From Mycobacterium gallinarum (GTDB taxonomy: Bacteria; Actinomycetota; Actinomycetes; Mycobacteriales; Mycobacteriaceae), in the NCBI RefSeq assembly GCF_010726765.1, contig NZ_AP022601.1:3596001-3660000 (forward strand): a stretch of DNA of 64,000 bases, in the 5' to 3' direction. A model generated the notes under the pieces. That model did not search any database. It was not told the DNA's origin and was given only the letters and a program-made list of their open reading frames with translations. This document shows positions 34,427 through 44,385 of this stretch, one piece after another. A program made the translations under genes and the position numbers. The first letter of the stretch is position 1. Each line of letters starts with the position of its first letter.

Positions 34427-34772
34427 TCGCATCGTTGACAGGGAAATCGACCTGCTGCAGATCGCCGTACGCACACCTGCGGGCCGATCAGCACGTGTTG
34501 ACACCGCATCCGCAGCGCTCATCGACGGATTGAACGCTGAACTCGCCGACTGGATCGCCGCCTGGGCGCCGTCACTTGCCACCAGGACAGCCGCTCTCGC
34601 CGCACTCAGTGTCGACGGCATACTCGGAGCCCGCTTCGCCCCACCCTTTCGCCGATCGCAGGCGCGAGTACCCGACGATCGATATCTCAGCGAGTGGACA
34701 GCGCTTCTCACCACTCGCATCGCGACATGCCCGAATGGTGCGAATCAGAACTTTAGGCAGAGGATCGGCTGA
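34427..34772 (+). other. Coding remnant of unknown origin
   Basis: Within the 500-bp gap 34305-34822 one plus-strand frame is free of stops and has good codon character. It reads L-A-R-I-V-D-R-E-I-D-L-L-Q-I-A-V-R-T-P-A-G-R-S then A-L-I-D-G-L-N-A-E-L-A-D-W-I-A-A-W, and ends at TGA 34770-34772. No suitable start codon or ribosome site is near its beginning, and just upstream L-F-A-D-L-G-G-L-R-A-E-L-T-V-L appears in a different frame. It looks like a truncated gene carried in with the island. Family unknown. Nothing else is seen in the gap. Confidence 0.3.
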
Positions 34773-34822
34773 CCTCCGCGATCCGGCACTAGGCCAACAT
34801 GATTCAGCCTCGACTGCCAGAC

Positions 34823-36106
34823 CTAGTTGTCGTTCTGTGGTGTGGGTTGGAAGGGGGTGTACCACTTCCATTGGGCGCGTTCGCCGGTGGGTCCGCGGTA
34901 GGGCGCGGCGTCGGGTGGGGGTCGGGTGGGTGGGCGGGCGAGTGATCCCGGGCTGAGGGTTCGGCCATGGCTGTCGGTGACGGTGATGTTGGGGGCGGGT
35001 CCGGTGATGGTGATGACGCCGCGGTGGTGGGCGCGGTGGTGGTAGGGGCACAGTAGGACGAGGTTGTCCAGGTCGGTGGGGCCGCCGTCTTCCCAGTGCT
35101 GGATGTGGTGGGCGTGCAGTCCGCGGGTGGCTCCGCAGCCGGGCACCGCACACGTGGGGTGGCGGTGTTCTAGGGCGCGGCGTAGCCGGCGGCCGATGGT
35201 GCGCGTGGCGCGTCCGGCACCGAGGGGTTGTCCGTTGCGGTGGAACCACACCTCACAGGTGGCGTCGCAGGTGAGGTATCGGCGGTCGGCGTCGGTGAGC
35301 AACGGCCCCAGGTGCAGGGCAGCCACCTGTTCTTTGATGTCGAGGTGCACCACGACGGTGGTGTGCTGGCCGTGGGGGCGGCGGGTAGCGTCGGCGTCCC
35401 AGCCGGCTTCGACCAGGCTCATGAACGCCTCACCCTTGGTGGGAAACGGCGACGCTACCGCGGCGGGCAGGGTGTCGGTGTCGTGGTCGCGTTTCCACGC
35501 GGCGACCGCAGCATCCAGATGGGACTGCACGGCCGCGTCGAAGGTTGCGGCGTCCAGGTGCGACAGGGTGAATGTCCAGGTGGTGGTCTGCTCGTCGCTG
35601 TGGATGGTGGTGATCGTGGGCCGCGGCGGCTCGGGTTCCCGTTCTGGTGGGGTGTCGCGCCAGGGGTCGGGTTCAGATGGCAGGGGTGGTTCGGCCTTGA
35701 GGGCGGTGTTGAGTTGGCTGACGGTGGCGACCTCGGCCAACGTCACGTAGTGCCCATCAGAACCCTCGCCGGCTTTCTCGGCGATGATGCCGACTTGATC
35801 CAGCGACAACCGGCCTTCGCGCAGGCCCGCCATGCACAGCGGAAACTGTCGGGCCCGGTGCGCAATCGCGGCGATCTTCCCGGCGTTTCTGGTCGAGGAG
35901 CCGGTCTTCCACGCCACCAAAGCCGACAGCGAGCGACACCCGGTCATGCCGACCAGGTTGTCGTGGTCCATCTCGGCCACGATGTCCACGATGCGCGCGT
36001 CGATGGCGTTGCGCTGACCCATCAACTCACCCAGCTCGCCGAACAACACCTCCAGCCGGTCCTTCGGACGCACGACCGCCGCGTCGGAGGCGGCGATCGA
36101 GGACAT
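34823..36106 (-). CDS. DUF222-HNH endonuclease domain protein (13E12 repeat family)
   Basis: 427 residues from ATG 36106; an in-frame start at 36163 is less likely. N-terminal DUF222 helical domain (about residues 10-200: R-L-E-V-L-F-G-E-L-G-E-L, later L-S-L-D-Q-V-G-I-I-A-E-K-A). C-terminal HNH nuclease fold near residues 310-360 has C-A-V-P-G-C, L-H-A-H-H-I-Q-H-W, G-G-P-T-D-L-D-N-L-V-L-L-C and H-H-R-A-H-H. These proteins are multicopy in mycobacteria (REP13E12) and behave like mobile or phage-linked sequences. It interrupts the conserved neighbourhood between the VOC gene and fprB. Nuclease residues look intact; substrate unknown. Confidence 0.88.
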   Translation of the reverse strand: MSSIAASDAAVVRPKDRLEVLFGELGELMGQRNAIDARIVDIVAEMDHDNLVGMTGCRSLSALVAWKTGSSTRNAGKIAAIAHRARQFPLCMAGLREGRLSLDQVGIIAEKAGEGSDGHYVTLAEVATVSQLNTALKAEPPLPSEPDPWRDTPPEREPEPPRPTITTIHSDEQTTTWTFTLSHLDAATFDAAVQSHLDAAVAAWKRDHDTDTLPAAVASPFPTKGEAFMSLVEAGWDADATRRPHGQHTTVVVHLDIKEQVAALHLGPLLTDADRRYLTCDATCEVWFHRNGQPLGAGRATRTIGRRLRRALEHRHPTCAVPGCGATRGLHAHHIQHWEDGGPTDLDNLVLLCPYHHRAHHRGVITITGPAPNITVTDSHGRTLSPGSLARPPTRPPPDAAPYRGPTGERAQWKWYTPFQPTPQNDN

Positions 36107-36178
36107 GACCCCATCAAAACAGAGGGGTCCGACAAGTCCTGGGCCGCAACAAATTAACGACAACGTCGCTTAGTGGAC

Positions 36179-37870
36179 CTAGCGGCGTAGGCCAGCGAGC
36201 ACACGCTCCCGCATCGACCGCGCGGGTGCGTCGGCCGCCGCGGCGAGCATGTCGGCAACCGTCGTGAACTTGTCGCGGGGCCGATGCTCGCCGCCGCGCG
36301 CGATCTCCGCGTCGTCGATGGCCTTCCATCCCGCAGCGCCGATCACGTCGGGCCGCCTGCTACGCACGAGCTTGTCCAGTGCGGCCGGCTTGCCCGCCGG
36401 ATCCGCGAGTAAGCCCGCGTTGTAGTCGGCGACCAGGTTGTGCACCGTCTCGCCGGCACACGATTTGTTGGTGCCGATGAAGCCGGTGGGGCCACGCTTG
36501 ATCCAGCCCGCCACGTAGCTGCCGCGCACGGTCTCACCCGACGCCGGATCGATGACCCGGCCGCCGTCATTGGGCACCACCGCAGCGTCGTCATCGAACG
36601 GAAGGCCGCGAATCGCCTTGCCGCGGTAGCCGATCGAGGTCAGCACAAGACCGGCGTCGATGTGGCGAACCTCGTCGGTACCAGTCACCGCGAACTCGAC
36701 TCCCGTCGCGCGTTGCTCACCGAGGATGCGTACCGGCGTCAACTCAAAAGCCAACCGGATGCGGGGTCTGTGCGCGGGCGGCCGCCCGCACGATCCAGAA
36801 TCCCCGAGCTTCGACAGGATCTCGAGCTTGTTGCGCGTCAACGGATCTGTGACCGTCGCGAGGTCGCTGATGACCCGATCATGATCTGCGCTGTCCAGCA
36901 CCACATCACACACCGAGGTCAGCCCGATCAGTTCCGGAAGTGTGAAAGCCGAGTACACCGGACCTCGCCGGGCGGCGACGACGACCTCGTTGACCTTCGA
37001 GCCGCGCAACGCGGCCAGCGCGTGGTCGGAGATGTCCGTGCGCGCCAGCACATCGGGGTCGGTGGTCAGGATGCGAGCGACGTCTAACGCCACGTTGCCG
37101 TTGCCGATGACAACCACCCGCTCGTGGTTCAAATCGACTGGCAGATCAGTGAATTCAGGGTGGCCGTTGATCCACGCAACCATCTCGGTGGCGGTTCCCG
37201 TGCCGGGCAGGCCCATGCCGTCGATCTCGAGGCGGCGATCGTTGGGCGCGCCGACGGCGTAGAGCACGGCGTGATGGTGAGCCAGCAGATCGGCATGCGT
37301 GACATCCGATCCCACGTCGACGTTCAGATAGAACGTGAAGCCCGGCAGCTTCGTCACCTTGTCGAAGAGCGCTGTCACCCGTTTGGTGCTCTGATGGTCG
37401 GGGGCCACCCCGGCACGCACGAGCCCGTACGGGGTCGGCAGCCGCTCGAAGACGTTGACCCGCACACCGCGCTGCGTCAGCAGTTCGTCAGCGGCGTACA
37501 TGGCCGCCGGCCCCGAGCCGACGATCGCGACCGTCAACGGTCCACCGGAGCGTGGCCGGACCAACGGCGCCTCGAGCACCGGCGCCAGCTTGGACGTTGG
37601 CGGCAGCTTCCCCTCGGGTTTGGGATAGAACGACGCGTTCAGCTCGATGAACGGCAGCTGCTCGGGTTCGAGCTTGGTGTCGGGTGCGATCGCGCCGACC
37701 GGGCACGCCGACACACACGCGCCGCAATCGACGCACGCGATCGGGTCGATGTAGAGCATCTCGGCGGTGGCGAAGCCCGGCTCGTCCGGTGACGGGTGGA
37801 TGCAGTTCACCGGACAGGCGTAGACACAGGACCCGTCGCTGCAACACGACTGGGTTATCACGTGAGGCAT
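36179..37870 (-). CDS. fprB: Ferredoxin-fused ferredoxin/adrenodoxin NADP reductase FprB
   Basis: 563 residues from ATG 37870. N-terminal 7Fe-type ferredoxin with Cys at 9, 15, 19, 23 and C-V-D-C-G-A-C at 46-52 plus Cys56. Then an adrenodoxin-reductase fold follows: FAD motif G-S-G-P-A-A at 118-123, T-P-Y-G-L-V-R-A-G-V-A-P-D-H, and NADP motif V-I-G-N-G-N-V-A-L-D-V-A-R. The C-terminal Y-V-A-G-W-I-K-R-G-P-T-G-F-I-G-T-N closes the FAD site. It passes electrons from NADPH to iron-sulfur carriers and P450-type systems. The AurF-like diiron gene sits 7 nt upstream, a likely electron acceptor. Confidence 0.96.
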   Translation of the reverse strand: MPHVITQSCCSDGSCVYACPVNCIHPSPDEPGFATAEMLYIDPIACVDCGACVSACPVGAIAPDTKLEPEQLPFIELNASFYPKPEGKLPPTSKLAPVLEAPLVRPRSGGPLTVAIVGSGPAAMYAADELLTQRGVRVNVFERLPTPYGLVRAGVAPDHQSTKRVTALFDKVTKLPGFTFYLNVDVGSDVTHADLLAHHHAVLYAVGAPNDRRLEIDGMGLPGTGTATEMVAWINGHPEFTDLPVDLNHERVVVIGNGNVALDVARILTTDPDVLARTDISDHALAALRGSKVNEVVVAARRGPVYSAFTLPELIGLTSVCDVVLDSADHDRVISDLATVTDPLTRNKLEILSKLGDSGSCGRPPAHRPRIRLAFELTPVRILGEQRATGVEFAVTGTDEVRHIDAGLVLTSIGYRGKAIRGLPFDDDAAVVPNDGGRVIDPASGETVRGSYVAGWIKRGPTGFIGTNKSCAGETVHNLVADYNAGLLADPAGKPAALDKLVRSRRPDVIGAAGWKAIDDAEIARGGEHRPRDKFTTVADMLAAAADAPARSMRERVLAGLRR

Positions 37871-37877
37871 GGGTGCC

Positions 37878-38906
37878 CTACGCGGCCGACACCAGATGCT
37901 GGCGGGCAGGCTCACTGCGATACCGGCTGGGGCGGCCGCTGATCCGACACATCCGCCAGATCAGTTTCGCGAGCGGGTTCATCAGCCCGGTGTCGTGGGC
38001 AAGCATCCGGACGTCGCCGAACATGTCGCGCAGCATCTGCCGCGATTCGGGTGACTTGAAGAAGATCTCCTTGCGGACCGACCGCGGGATATCGAATTCC
38101 TTCCAGAACGCCCGCGGCGGCACGATGATCGCCGAGCACAGCACGCGCATCACGACCGGAACATAGAGCGACAACCAGAACCGCTTCCGCCGCGGCAGGT
38201 CAGGAACTCGCTTGCGCAGGTATTCGTGCGCGAACGAGATGTGCCGCGCTTCTTCGGCCACGTGGATGGCCATCACGCGCTCCATGATCGGATGCAGCGT
38301 CTTGCCCTCGCGCAGCACGTTCTTCTGGGTGTGGTCGATGGGCTCCTCGCCGGCCAGAATGCCGAACCAGAACGGGATCGGCAGCGGCCCCGCGACGAGC
38401 GGGATGGTTGGCTGAATCCATTTCAGCAAGCGCGGCATACCGGGCACATCGGCACCGATGCGGTTGACCATCTCCTGGAACATCATCGTGTGGTTGCACT
38501 CTTCGACCGCCTCGTGCAGGCAGTACCGGTACTCCGGGGAGCCGTTGGGCGTCCAGAAGGCGTACTCCATGAGCCCGCGGATCAGAATGGACTCGAAGTG
38601 CAGACCGACCTTCGCGACGTTGGCCTGCCGCCACATGCCGATCTCGATCTGGCGCTCTTTTGGCTGCGACTGATACCAGGGGTGCTTTCCTATCGGGTCG
38701 GTCGCCGGCAGGATCCAGCGCTCGTCATTCTCGACGACCTTGAACTCCGGCGAGTCCCAGTCGATGTCGGTGTACGGATTGAAGTTGCGTCGCACCGACC
38801 CCTCGGACAATGTGGTGAGCATGTCGACGTATGCGGTGTCATCGGTGACATCCATATTGCGCCGCCAGCGCCGGACCATGCGTGTCCGGGCTTCCTTGAC
38901 TGCCAT
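37878..38906 (-). CDS. AurF-like diiron oxygenase
   Basis: 342 residues from ATG 38906 with a strong GAGGAGG site. Ferritin-like helices carry E-A-V-E-E-C-N-H (near residue 135) and H-V-A-E-E-A-R-H (near 218), paired E-x2-H-type ligand sets for a diiron centre, as in the AurF family of N-oxygenases and related mycobacterial proteins (positional homologue Rv0885). No signal peptide. It probably oxidises an amine or lipid with O2, taking electrons from FprB encoded 7 nt downstream. Substrate unknown. Confidence 0.85.
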   Translation of the reverse strand: MAVKEARTRMVRRWRRNMDVTDDTAYVDMLTTLSEGSVRRNFNPYTDIDWDSPEFKVVENDERWILPATDPIGKHPWYQSQPKERQIEIGMWRQANVAKVGLHFESILIRGLMEYAFWTPNGSPEYRYCLHEAVEECNHTMMFQEMVNRIGADVPGMPRLLKWIQPTIPLVAGPLPIPFWFGILAGEEPIDHTQKNVLREGKTLHPIMERVMAIHVAEEARHISFAHEYLRKRVPDLPRRKRFWLSLYVPVVMRVLCSAIIVPPRAFWKEFDIPRSVRKEIFFKSPESRQMLRDMFGDVRMLAHDTGLMNPLAKLIWRMCRISGRPSRYRSEPARQHLVSAA

Positions 38907-39039
38907 TCGACACCTCCTCGGTGAGGTCTACGAGCCTTGATTGTCAAACACGGTACCGCAGGTATCGCATACCGTGAATACCCCTTTCCGGCATGTGGCA
39001 CACCGGGCCCGGAACCTAGTTTTGTGACGGAGGCCACAC

Positions 39040-39804
39040 ATGGTTGAGCTGAAGACCCGAGACGAAATCGAGTTGATGGCCGACGCGGGCGCCGTCGTGG
39101 CCGAGGCGCTGAGCGCGGTCATCGAGCAGGCGAAGCCGGGGATGACCGCCTTGGACCTGGACCGCATCGCCGCTGAGGTCTTGTCGCGGCACGGCGCGTC
39201 GTCACCGTTCCTGAACTACCACCCGCGGTGGGCGCCGACCCCGTTTCCCGGCGTGCTGTGCGTCAGCGTCAACGACGCCGTTGTGCACGGCATCCCCAAT
39301 GAGTACGTACTCGCCGACGGCGATCTGGTGTCGGTCGACTTCGGCGCCACCCTGCGCGGCTGGACCGGTGATGCGGCGCGCAGCTTCATCGTCGGCACCC
39401 CGCGCGACGGGGACGCCGCGCTGATCGAGGCCGCCGACGCCGCGCTCGCGGCGGGCATCGCGGCGGCGCGGCCGGGCAACAGGCTCGGAGACGTCGGCCA
39501 TGCGATCTCGACGACGGTGCATGAGAGGGGCTTCGGTCTGCTCGCCGACCACGGCGGGCACGGAATCGGCCGCACCATGCACGAGGACCCGGACGTACCC
39601 AACGAAGGCCGTCCCGGCAAGGGAATGAAGTTACTTCCCGGTTTGGTCATCGCGATCGAGCCCATGTTGATCGGCGACGGCACCGACGAATACCGCCACG
39701 ACCCCGACGGGTGGACACTCCGAAGCTTGTCCGGCGCGCGTGCCGCGCACAGCGAGCACACCGTTGCCGTCACCCCCGACGGGGCTCGCATCCTGACCAA
39801 CTAG
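39040..39804 (+). CDS. map: Methionine aminopeptidase, type I
   Basis: 254 residues, ATG 39040 with GGAGG upstream. Complete metal and active-site set: His83, Asp100, Asp111, His174 in G-G-H-G-I-G-R, Glu207 in I-E-P-M and Glu239 in H-S-E-H-T-V-A-V. No N-terminal extension or zinc motif. It removes the initiator Met from nascent proteins. M. tuberculosis has two map genes elsewhere (Rv0734, Rv2861c), so this copy in the fprB-serC interval appears to be an extra paralogue. Divergent from the AurF-like gene across 133 bp. Confidence 0.93.
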   Translation: MVELKTRDEIELMADAGAVVAEALSAVIEQAKPGMTALDLDRIAAEVLSRHGASSPFLNYHPRWAPTPFPGVLCVSVNDAVVHGIPNEYVLADGDLVSVDFGATLRGWTGDAARSFIVGTPRDGDAALIEAADAALAAGIAAARPGNRLGDVGHAISTTVHERGFGLLADHGGHGIGRTMHEDPDVPNEGRPGKGMKLLPGLVIAIEPMLIGDGTDEYRHDPDGWTLRSLSGARAAHSEHTVAVTPDGARILTN

Positions 39805-39810
39805 CGACAG

Positions 39811-40302
39811 CTACCTCTTCGCGAAGTCGCCAGCCACTGTCAACATGCTGCCGCTTCTGACGGCCGAGAATCCCGCATCGGTCATGTCACAGTCGGTGAT
39901 GACCGCGCGGTGGCCCGGACTGTTCATCCACCAATTCACCGCGGCAGCAGGCGAACCGCCGGGGCCATTGGCCCAGAACACGATTTCGCCGAGATCCTCG
40001 AACGACGTATAGCCGGCGTCGGTGACGCGCTGGACGACAGAGGAGCCGTCCGAACCGGTATGCGCCTGAACTCCGCTCCTGAGCATGTCGTTGGCGTGCC
40101 GGGCCGCCGACGCAGTCAGCTGCGGATTGGGCGCCACCGGACCGCATCCGCTCGCCGCGCGCGTCGCGTTGATCTCGTTGAGCACCGCGCCGCCCTCGTC
40201 TCCGGAGGCCTGCGCCGGCGCCGCAGCGGTTATCGAACCGAACGCCACCATCGCCGCAGCACACATCGGCATGAGGGTCGAAAATTTCCCATGACTGATC
40301 AC
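39811..40302 (-). CDS. Secreted CAP-domain (SCP/PR-1-like) protein
   Basis: 163 residues from GTG 40302 after GGGGGG. Sec signal peptide of about 32 residues (hydrophobic core then A-P-A-Q-A-S). Mature part is a small CAP domain: L-N-E-I-N-A-T-R-A-A-S-G-C-G-P-V, A-A-R-H-A-N-D-M, G-Y-T-S-F-E-D-L-G-E-I and W-W-M-N-S-P-G-H-R-A-V-I. The conserved His and Glu pairs of the cavity are present, with two cysteines (53 and 147 region) that could pair. CAP proteins are extracellular and bind sterols or lipids in eukaryotes; the bacterial role is unclear. Confidence 0.88.
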   Translation of the reverse strand: MISHGKFSTLMPMCAAAMVAFGSITAAAPAQASGDEGGAVLNEINATRAASGCGPVAPNPQLTASAARHANDMLRSGVQAHTGSDGSSVVQRVTDAGYTSFEDLGEIVFWANGPGGSPAAAVNWWMNSPGHRAVITDCDMTDAGFSAVRSGSMLTVAGDFAKR

Positions 40303-40413
40303 GTGCCCCCCAATGGGCTCAGTCCCCGACAGATCACATTATGGATACAAATTGGTTCCACTGTGTGTTCTTTACCCACTTTTTCAGCATTTTCTGCATC
40401 CCCTCCCCGCTGA

Positions 40414-41559
<1,146 letters not shown>

Positions 41560-41644
41560 CCTGCCCGCGTGTCTACCTGGTAACAGGCGGATAACGCAGT
41601 AGGGTCGCTTGATCGGGCATCGTATCCGTCCGGAGGAGGTCGAC

Positions 41645-42460
41645 ATGCGCAAACTCAAAGTCGTTGGACTCGACGTCGACGGCAGACAAATCATCTGCGA
41701 GGCCGACGACTCCGGCGAGAAGTTCCTCCTGGTCCCCGATGACCGGTTGCGGGCCGCCGCGCGCGGCGACAAGACCGGGTCCACGCCATCCCGGGAAACT
41801 TCTCAAACCAACGACGAGGGTCCAAGCGTGCTGCGTCCCAAAGAGATTCAAGCCAAGATCCGCGCAGGTGCTTCCGTCGAGCAGGTCGCCGCGGCCTCCG
41901 GCGTCGACTTGAGCCGCGTCGAGCGATTTGCTCATCCGGTCCTGCTGGAGCGGTCGAGAGCGGCCGAGCTGGCGACGGCCGCGCACCCGGTGCTGGCCGA
42001 CGGCCCCTCGGTGCTGACGCTGTTGGAGACGGTGACGACGTCCCTGATCGCCCGCGGTCTGGGCGCCGAGGCCACCAACTGGGACGCCTGGCGCAACGAA
42101 GACGGACGCTGGACCGTCCAGATGGCATGGAAAGCGGGCCTGTCCGACAACGTTGCGCATTTCCGGTTCACCCCGGGCGCACACGGCGGCACGGTGACTG
42201 CGGCCGACGACTCGGCATCCGAACTCATCGACCCGAACTTCGCGCGTCCGCTGCGACCGGTCGCCGCGGTGCCACACTTCGAGCAGGAGGACGAGCCGGA
42301 GCCGGTCGCCGAACCTGAGCTCGACCTCAGGCCGGAGTCCGAGCCAGAGCCCGAGCCGACACAGCCTGCCGCGCCGAAGCCACGCGCACGCAAGGGCAAG
42401 CCGGCAGTGCCCGCGTGGGAGGACGTGCTGCTCGGCGTGCGGTCCAGCGGCCAGCGCTGA
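41645..42460 (+). CDS. sepH: Septation protein SepH (DUF3071)
   Basis: 271 residues from ATG 41645 after GGAGGAGG; the open frame to 41609 has no ribosome site. The N-terminal DUF3071 domain begins M-R-K-L-K-V-V-G-L-D-V-D-G and has a helix-turn-helix-like block L-R-P-K-E-I-Q-A-K-I-R-A-G-A-S-V-E-Q-V-A then V-E-R-F-A-H-P-V-L. An acidic Pro/Glu linker (P-E-P-E repeats, about 215-250) and the terminal V-P-A-W-E-D-V-L-L-G-V complete the known architecture. SepH binds FtsZ and promotes ring assembly in actinobacteria. Homologue of Rv0883c. Confidence 0.93.
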   Translation: MRKLKVVGLDVDGRQIICEADDSGEKFLLVPDDRLRAAARGDKTGSTPSRETSQTNDEGPSVLRPKEIQAKIRAGASVEQVAAASGVDLSRVERFAHPVLLERSRAAELATAAHPVLADGPSVLTLLETVTTSLIARGLGAEATNWDAWRNEDGRWTVQMAWKAGLSDNVAHFRFTPGAHGGTVTAADDSASELIDPNFARPLRPVAAVPHFEQEDEPEPVAEPELDLRPESEPEPEPTQPAAPKPRARKGKPAVPAWEDVLLGVRSSGQR

Positions 42461-42491
42461 CGCTTGACCTCACCTTCCGTGGTGAATCCCG

Positions 42492-42764
42492 TTATCCCGC
42501 AAGGCCGATAGCGATGGCGCCGATCCATGCGCAGGCCACCCCGACGGCGGCACCCAGAACGAACCAGCGCCAGACGGGTCGCTTGCGCCATTCCCACACG
42601 GTCGGCGTCAGCCCACCGACGGCGACCAGATTGAGGCCGACGGCCAACATCGGGTGCACCCTCATCAGTCCCACGCTCAGCACGACGATGGCGGCACCGA
42701 CAACCGCGGCGACGAACGCGGACACCGTCAGGCCCATCGCCCACGGAGTCGAATCGTCGGTCAC
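42492..42764 (-). CDS. DUF2537 membrane protein
   Basis: 90 residues from GTG 42764, overlapping the methyltransferase stop (GTGA). Three hydrophobic helices (about residues 10-32, 38-55, 66-88) with a W-E-W-R-K-R-P-V-W-R-W loop between the second and third, as in DUF2537 proteins of actinobacteria (Rv0882). Function unknown; conserved linkage to the SpoU-type methylase. Confidence 0.85.
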   Translation of the reverse strand: MTDDSTPWAMGLTVSAFVAAVVGAAIVVLSVGLMRVHPMLAVGLNLVAVGGLTPTVWEWRKRPVWRWFVLGAAVGVACAWIGAIAIGLAG

Positions 42765-43576
42765 CGGTTCAATCTAACCCGCTCATAGAAGGCCAGCGCC
42801 GCGGCGGTGGCCACGTTGAGCGAGTCGGTGCCGCGCGACATCGCGATGCGCACGCGCACGTCACTGGCCCGCATCGCACGTTCTGACAACCCCGGTCCCT
42901 CCGCGCCGACGAGCACCGCTACGCGATGATCGGCCATATCGGTCATCGCGTTGGACAGTGTGCGAGCCGACGGATCGGGTGTCATCGCCAGCAGCCGAAA
43001 GCCGCTGTCCCGCAGCATCTCCAGATCCCCGGGCCAATCAGCCGCCCACGCGTAGGGCACCAGCAGGGCGTGTCCCATCGACACGCGGACGGCACGTCGG
43101 TACAGAGGATCCGCGCACCCCATGCCGAACACGATCGCGTCGACGTCGAGGCCGGCGGCATTGCGGAAAATCGATCCGAGGTTCTCGTGATCGTTGACGC
43201 CCTCGAGCACTGCGATCGTCCTGGCGGTCTCGATCACCTGCGACACCGTCAGCTCGGGTGGGCGCGACGCCGATGCCAACACTCCGCGGTTGAGATGGAA
43301 ACCCACCACGTCGGCCATCACGTCGGCGCTCACGCGGTAGTACGGTGCCGCGACGCCGTCCAGGTCGGCGGCCAGTTCTGCCAGGCGCCGGTCCGTGCCC
43401 AGCAGGGCCCGCGGCGTGAACCGCGAAACGAGCATGCGCTGCGCGACCAGCACACCCTCGGCGATCACCAAGCCCTTCCCGGTCGGCAGGTCGGGTCTGC
43501 GGTCCACGCTGTTGAGATCGCGAAAGTCGTCCAGCCGCGGATCGGCGGGGTCGGAGACGTCGATTACTTCTGACAA
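42761..43576 (-). CDS. SpoU/TrmH-family RNA methyltransferase
   Basis: 271 residues from TTG 43576, preceded by GGGGA; no ATG or GTG lies near. Residues 1-100 form a substrate-binding domain. The SPOUT knot motifs are N-D-H-E-N-L-G-S-I-F-R-N-A (motif 1), V-L-V-G-A-E-G-P-G-L-S (motif 2) and I-A-M-S-R-G-T-D-S-L-N-V-A-T-A-A (motif 3). Uses S-adenosylmethionine to 2'-O-methylate rRNA or tRNA; the exact nucleotide is not known. Positional homologue of Rv0881. Confidence 0.92.
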   Translation of the reverse strand: MSEVIDVSDPADPRLDDFRDLNSVDRRPDLPTGKGLVIAEGVLVAQRMLVSRFTPRALLGTDRRLAELAADLDGVAAPYYRVSADVMADVVGFHLNRGVLASASRPPELTVSQVIETARTIAVLEGVNDHENLGSIFRNAAGLDVDAIVFGMGCADPLYRRAVRVSMGHALLVPYAWAADWPGDLEMLRDSGFRLLAMTPDPSARTLSNAMTDMADHRVAVLVGAEGPGLSERAMRASDVRVRIAMSRGTDSLNVATAAALAFYERVRLNR

Positions 43577-43612
43577 TCCCCGCTCGCTACGCTCGTGCCC
43601 GCCGGATACCGC

Positions 43613-44044
43613 TCACGCGCTTTCGTCGACTATCGCCGACATCAGGTCGGCGGCGGTCAGCAGTGCCTCCCGTTGTTCCGGAGCGAGTTTAGCCAGCCGT
43701 TTCGACAGCCACTCCTGGCTCGCGCGGCGCTCGGCCTCGATCAACTCGACCCCCGCCGGCGACACCGACACCAGGACCTGGCGCCGGTCGTCGGGATGCG
43801 CCATCCGCGCGACGAGGCCTAGTTCGCAAAGCGTTCCGATCACCCGAGTCATCGAAGGTGGACGCACGCGTTCCTTCTCGGCTAACACGCCCGGCGTCAT
43901 CGGACCCTCCTTGGCAAGGGTCGACAGCGCCGACAGCTGAGAGAGCGATACATGCGAATCCGGTCGTCGGAAGCGCAATTGGCGGGCCAGGCGGATGACC
44001 GCGAGCGACAGATCGCTCGCCAAGCGACCGTCGGGTTCTTTCAC
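43613..44044 (-). CDS. MarR-family regulator (Rv0880-like)
   Basis: 143 residues from GTG 44044. MarR winged helix: [10 protein letters not shown], then [24 protein letters not shown] recognition region and wing [16 protein letters not shown]. Strong likeness to Rv0880, including the [11 protein letters not shown] block. The start lies 60 bp from the divergent DUF2530 gene, so both may be its targets; no obvious dyad was found there. Confidence 0.92.
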   Translation of the reverse strand: MKEPDGRLASDLSLAVIRLARQLRFRRPDSHVSLSQLSALSTLAKEGPMTPGVLAEKERVRPPSMTRVIGTLCELGLVARMAHPDDRRQVLVSVSPAGVELIEAERRASQEWLSKRLAKLAPEQREALLTAADLMSAIVDESA

Positions 44045-44104
44045 GAGGCAAAGAGTACATAGCAGTGCTGAAGAAAAGGAAGGTTATGGGTTAGGTTTCA
44101 ATCG

Positions 44105-44344
44105 ATGACCCCGCAACCACCCGCCCTGCCGCCTGCCCTGCTGAAGCCGTGGCCGGTGATCGCTGTGATCACGACGGGCTGGCTGATCGCGACATTGCTG
44201 GCCTTCACGGTGCCCGCACTGCACGGCTGTCGGCCATTCGCGATCGCCGGGCTCGGCGTCGGCGTGCTTGGCACATCGATCTTTCTGTGGCAGCGTCGGG
44301 CGGTGCGCCGCGGGTCGCGCGGCGCGCAGAGCGGACTCGACTGA
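44105..44344 (+). CDS. DUF2530 membrane protein
   Basis: 79 residues from ATG 44105. Two hydrophobic helices (about 17-37 and 45-61), Pro-rich N-terminus L-P-P-A-L-L-K-P-W-P and a basic tail R-R-A-V-R-R-G-S-R-G, as in DUF2530 proteins (Rv0879c). Conserved among mycobacteria next to the MarR gene; function unknown. The next gene begins 41 nt downstream after a tandem repeat. Confidence 0.85.
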   Translation: MTPQPPALPPALLKPWPVIAVITTGWLIATLLAFTVPALHGCRPFAIAGLGVGVLGTSIFLWQRRAVRRGSRGAQSGLD

Positions 44345-44348
44345 ATTC

Positions 44349-44376
44349 GTCTGACACCCAAGGTCTGACACCCAAG
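44349..44376 (+). repeat. 14-bp perfect tandem duplication before a ribosome site
   Basis: GTCTGACACCCAAG occurs twice in direct succession (44349-44362, 44363-44376). The second copy runs into AAGGAGG (44374-44380), the ribosome site of the SRPBCC gene. It places a partial second AAGG site 14 nt upstream. A slippage-prone sequence that could alter translation. Confidence 0.8.
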
Positions 44377-44385
44377 GAGGTAGCG

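Noticed and set aside
38928-39041. 37-codon minus-strand ORF with C-x2-C-x7-C-x2-C (zinc-ribbon-like)
   Set aside because: Its ATG overlaps the divergent map start, no ribosome site is present and it fills the promoter region of two genes; probably chance, though worth a proteomic look.
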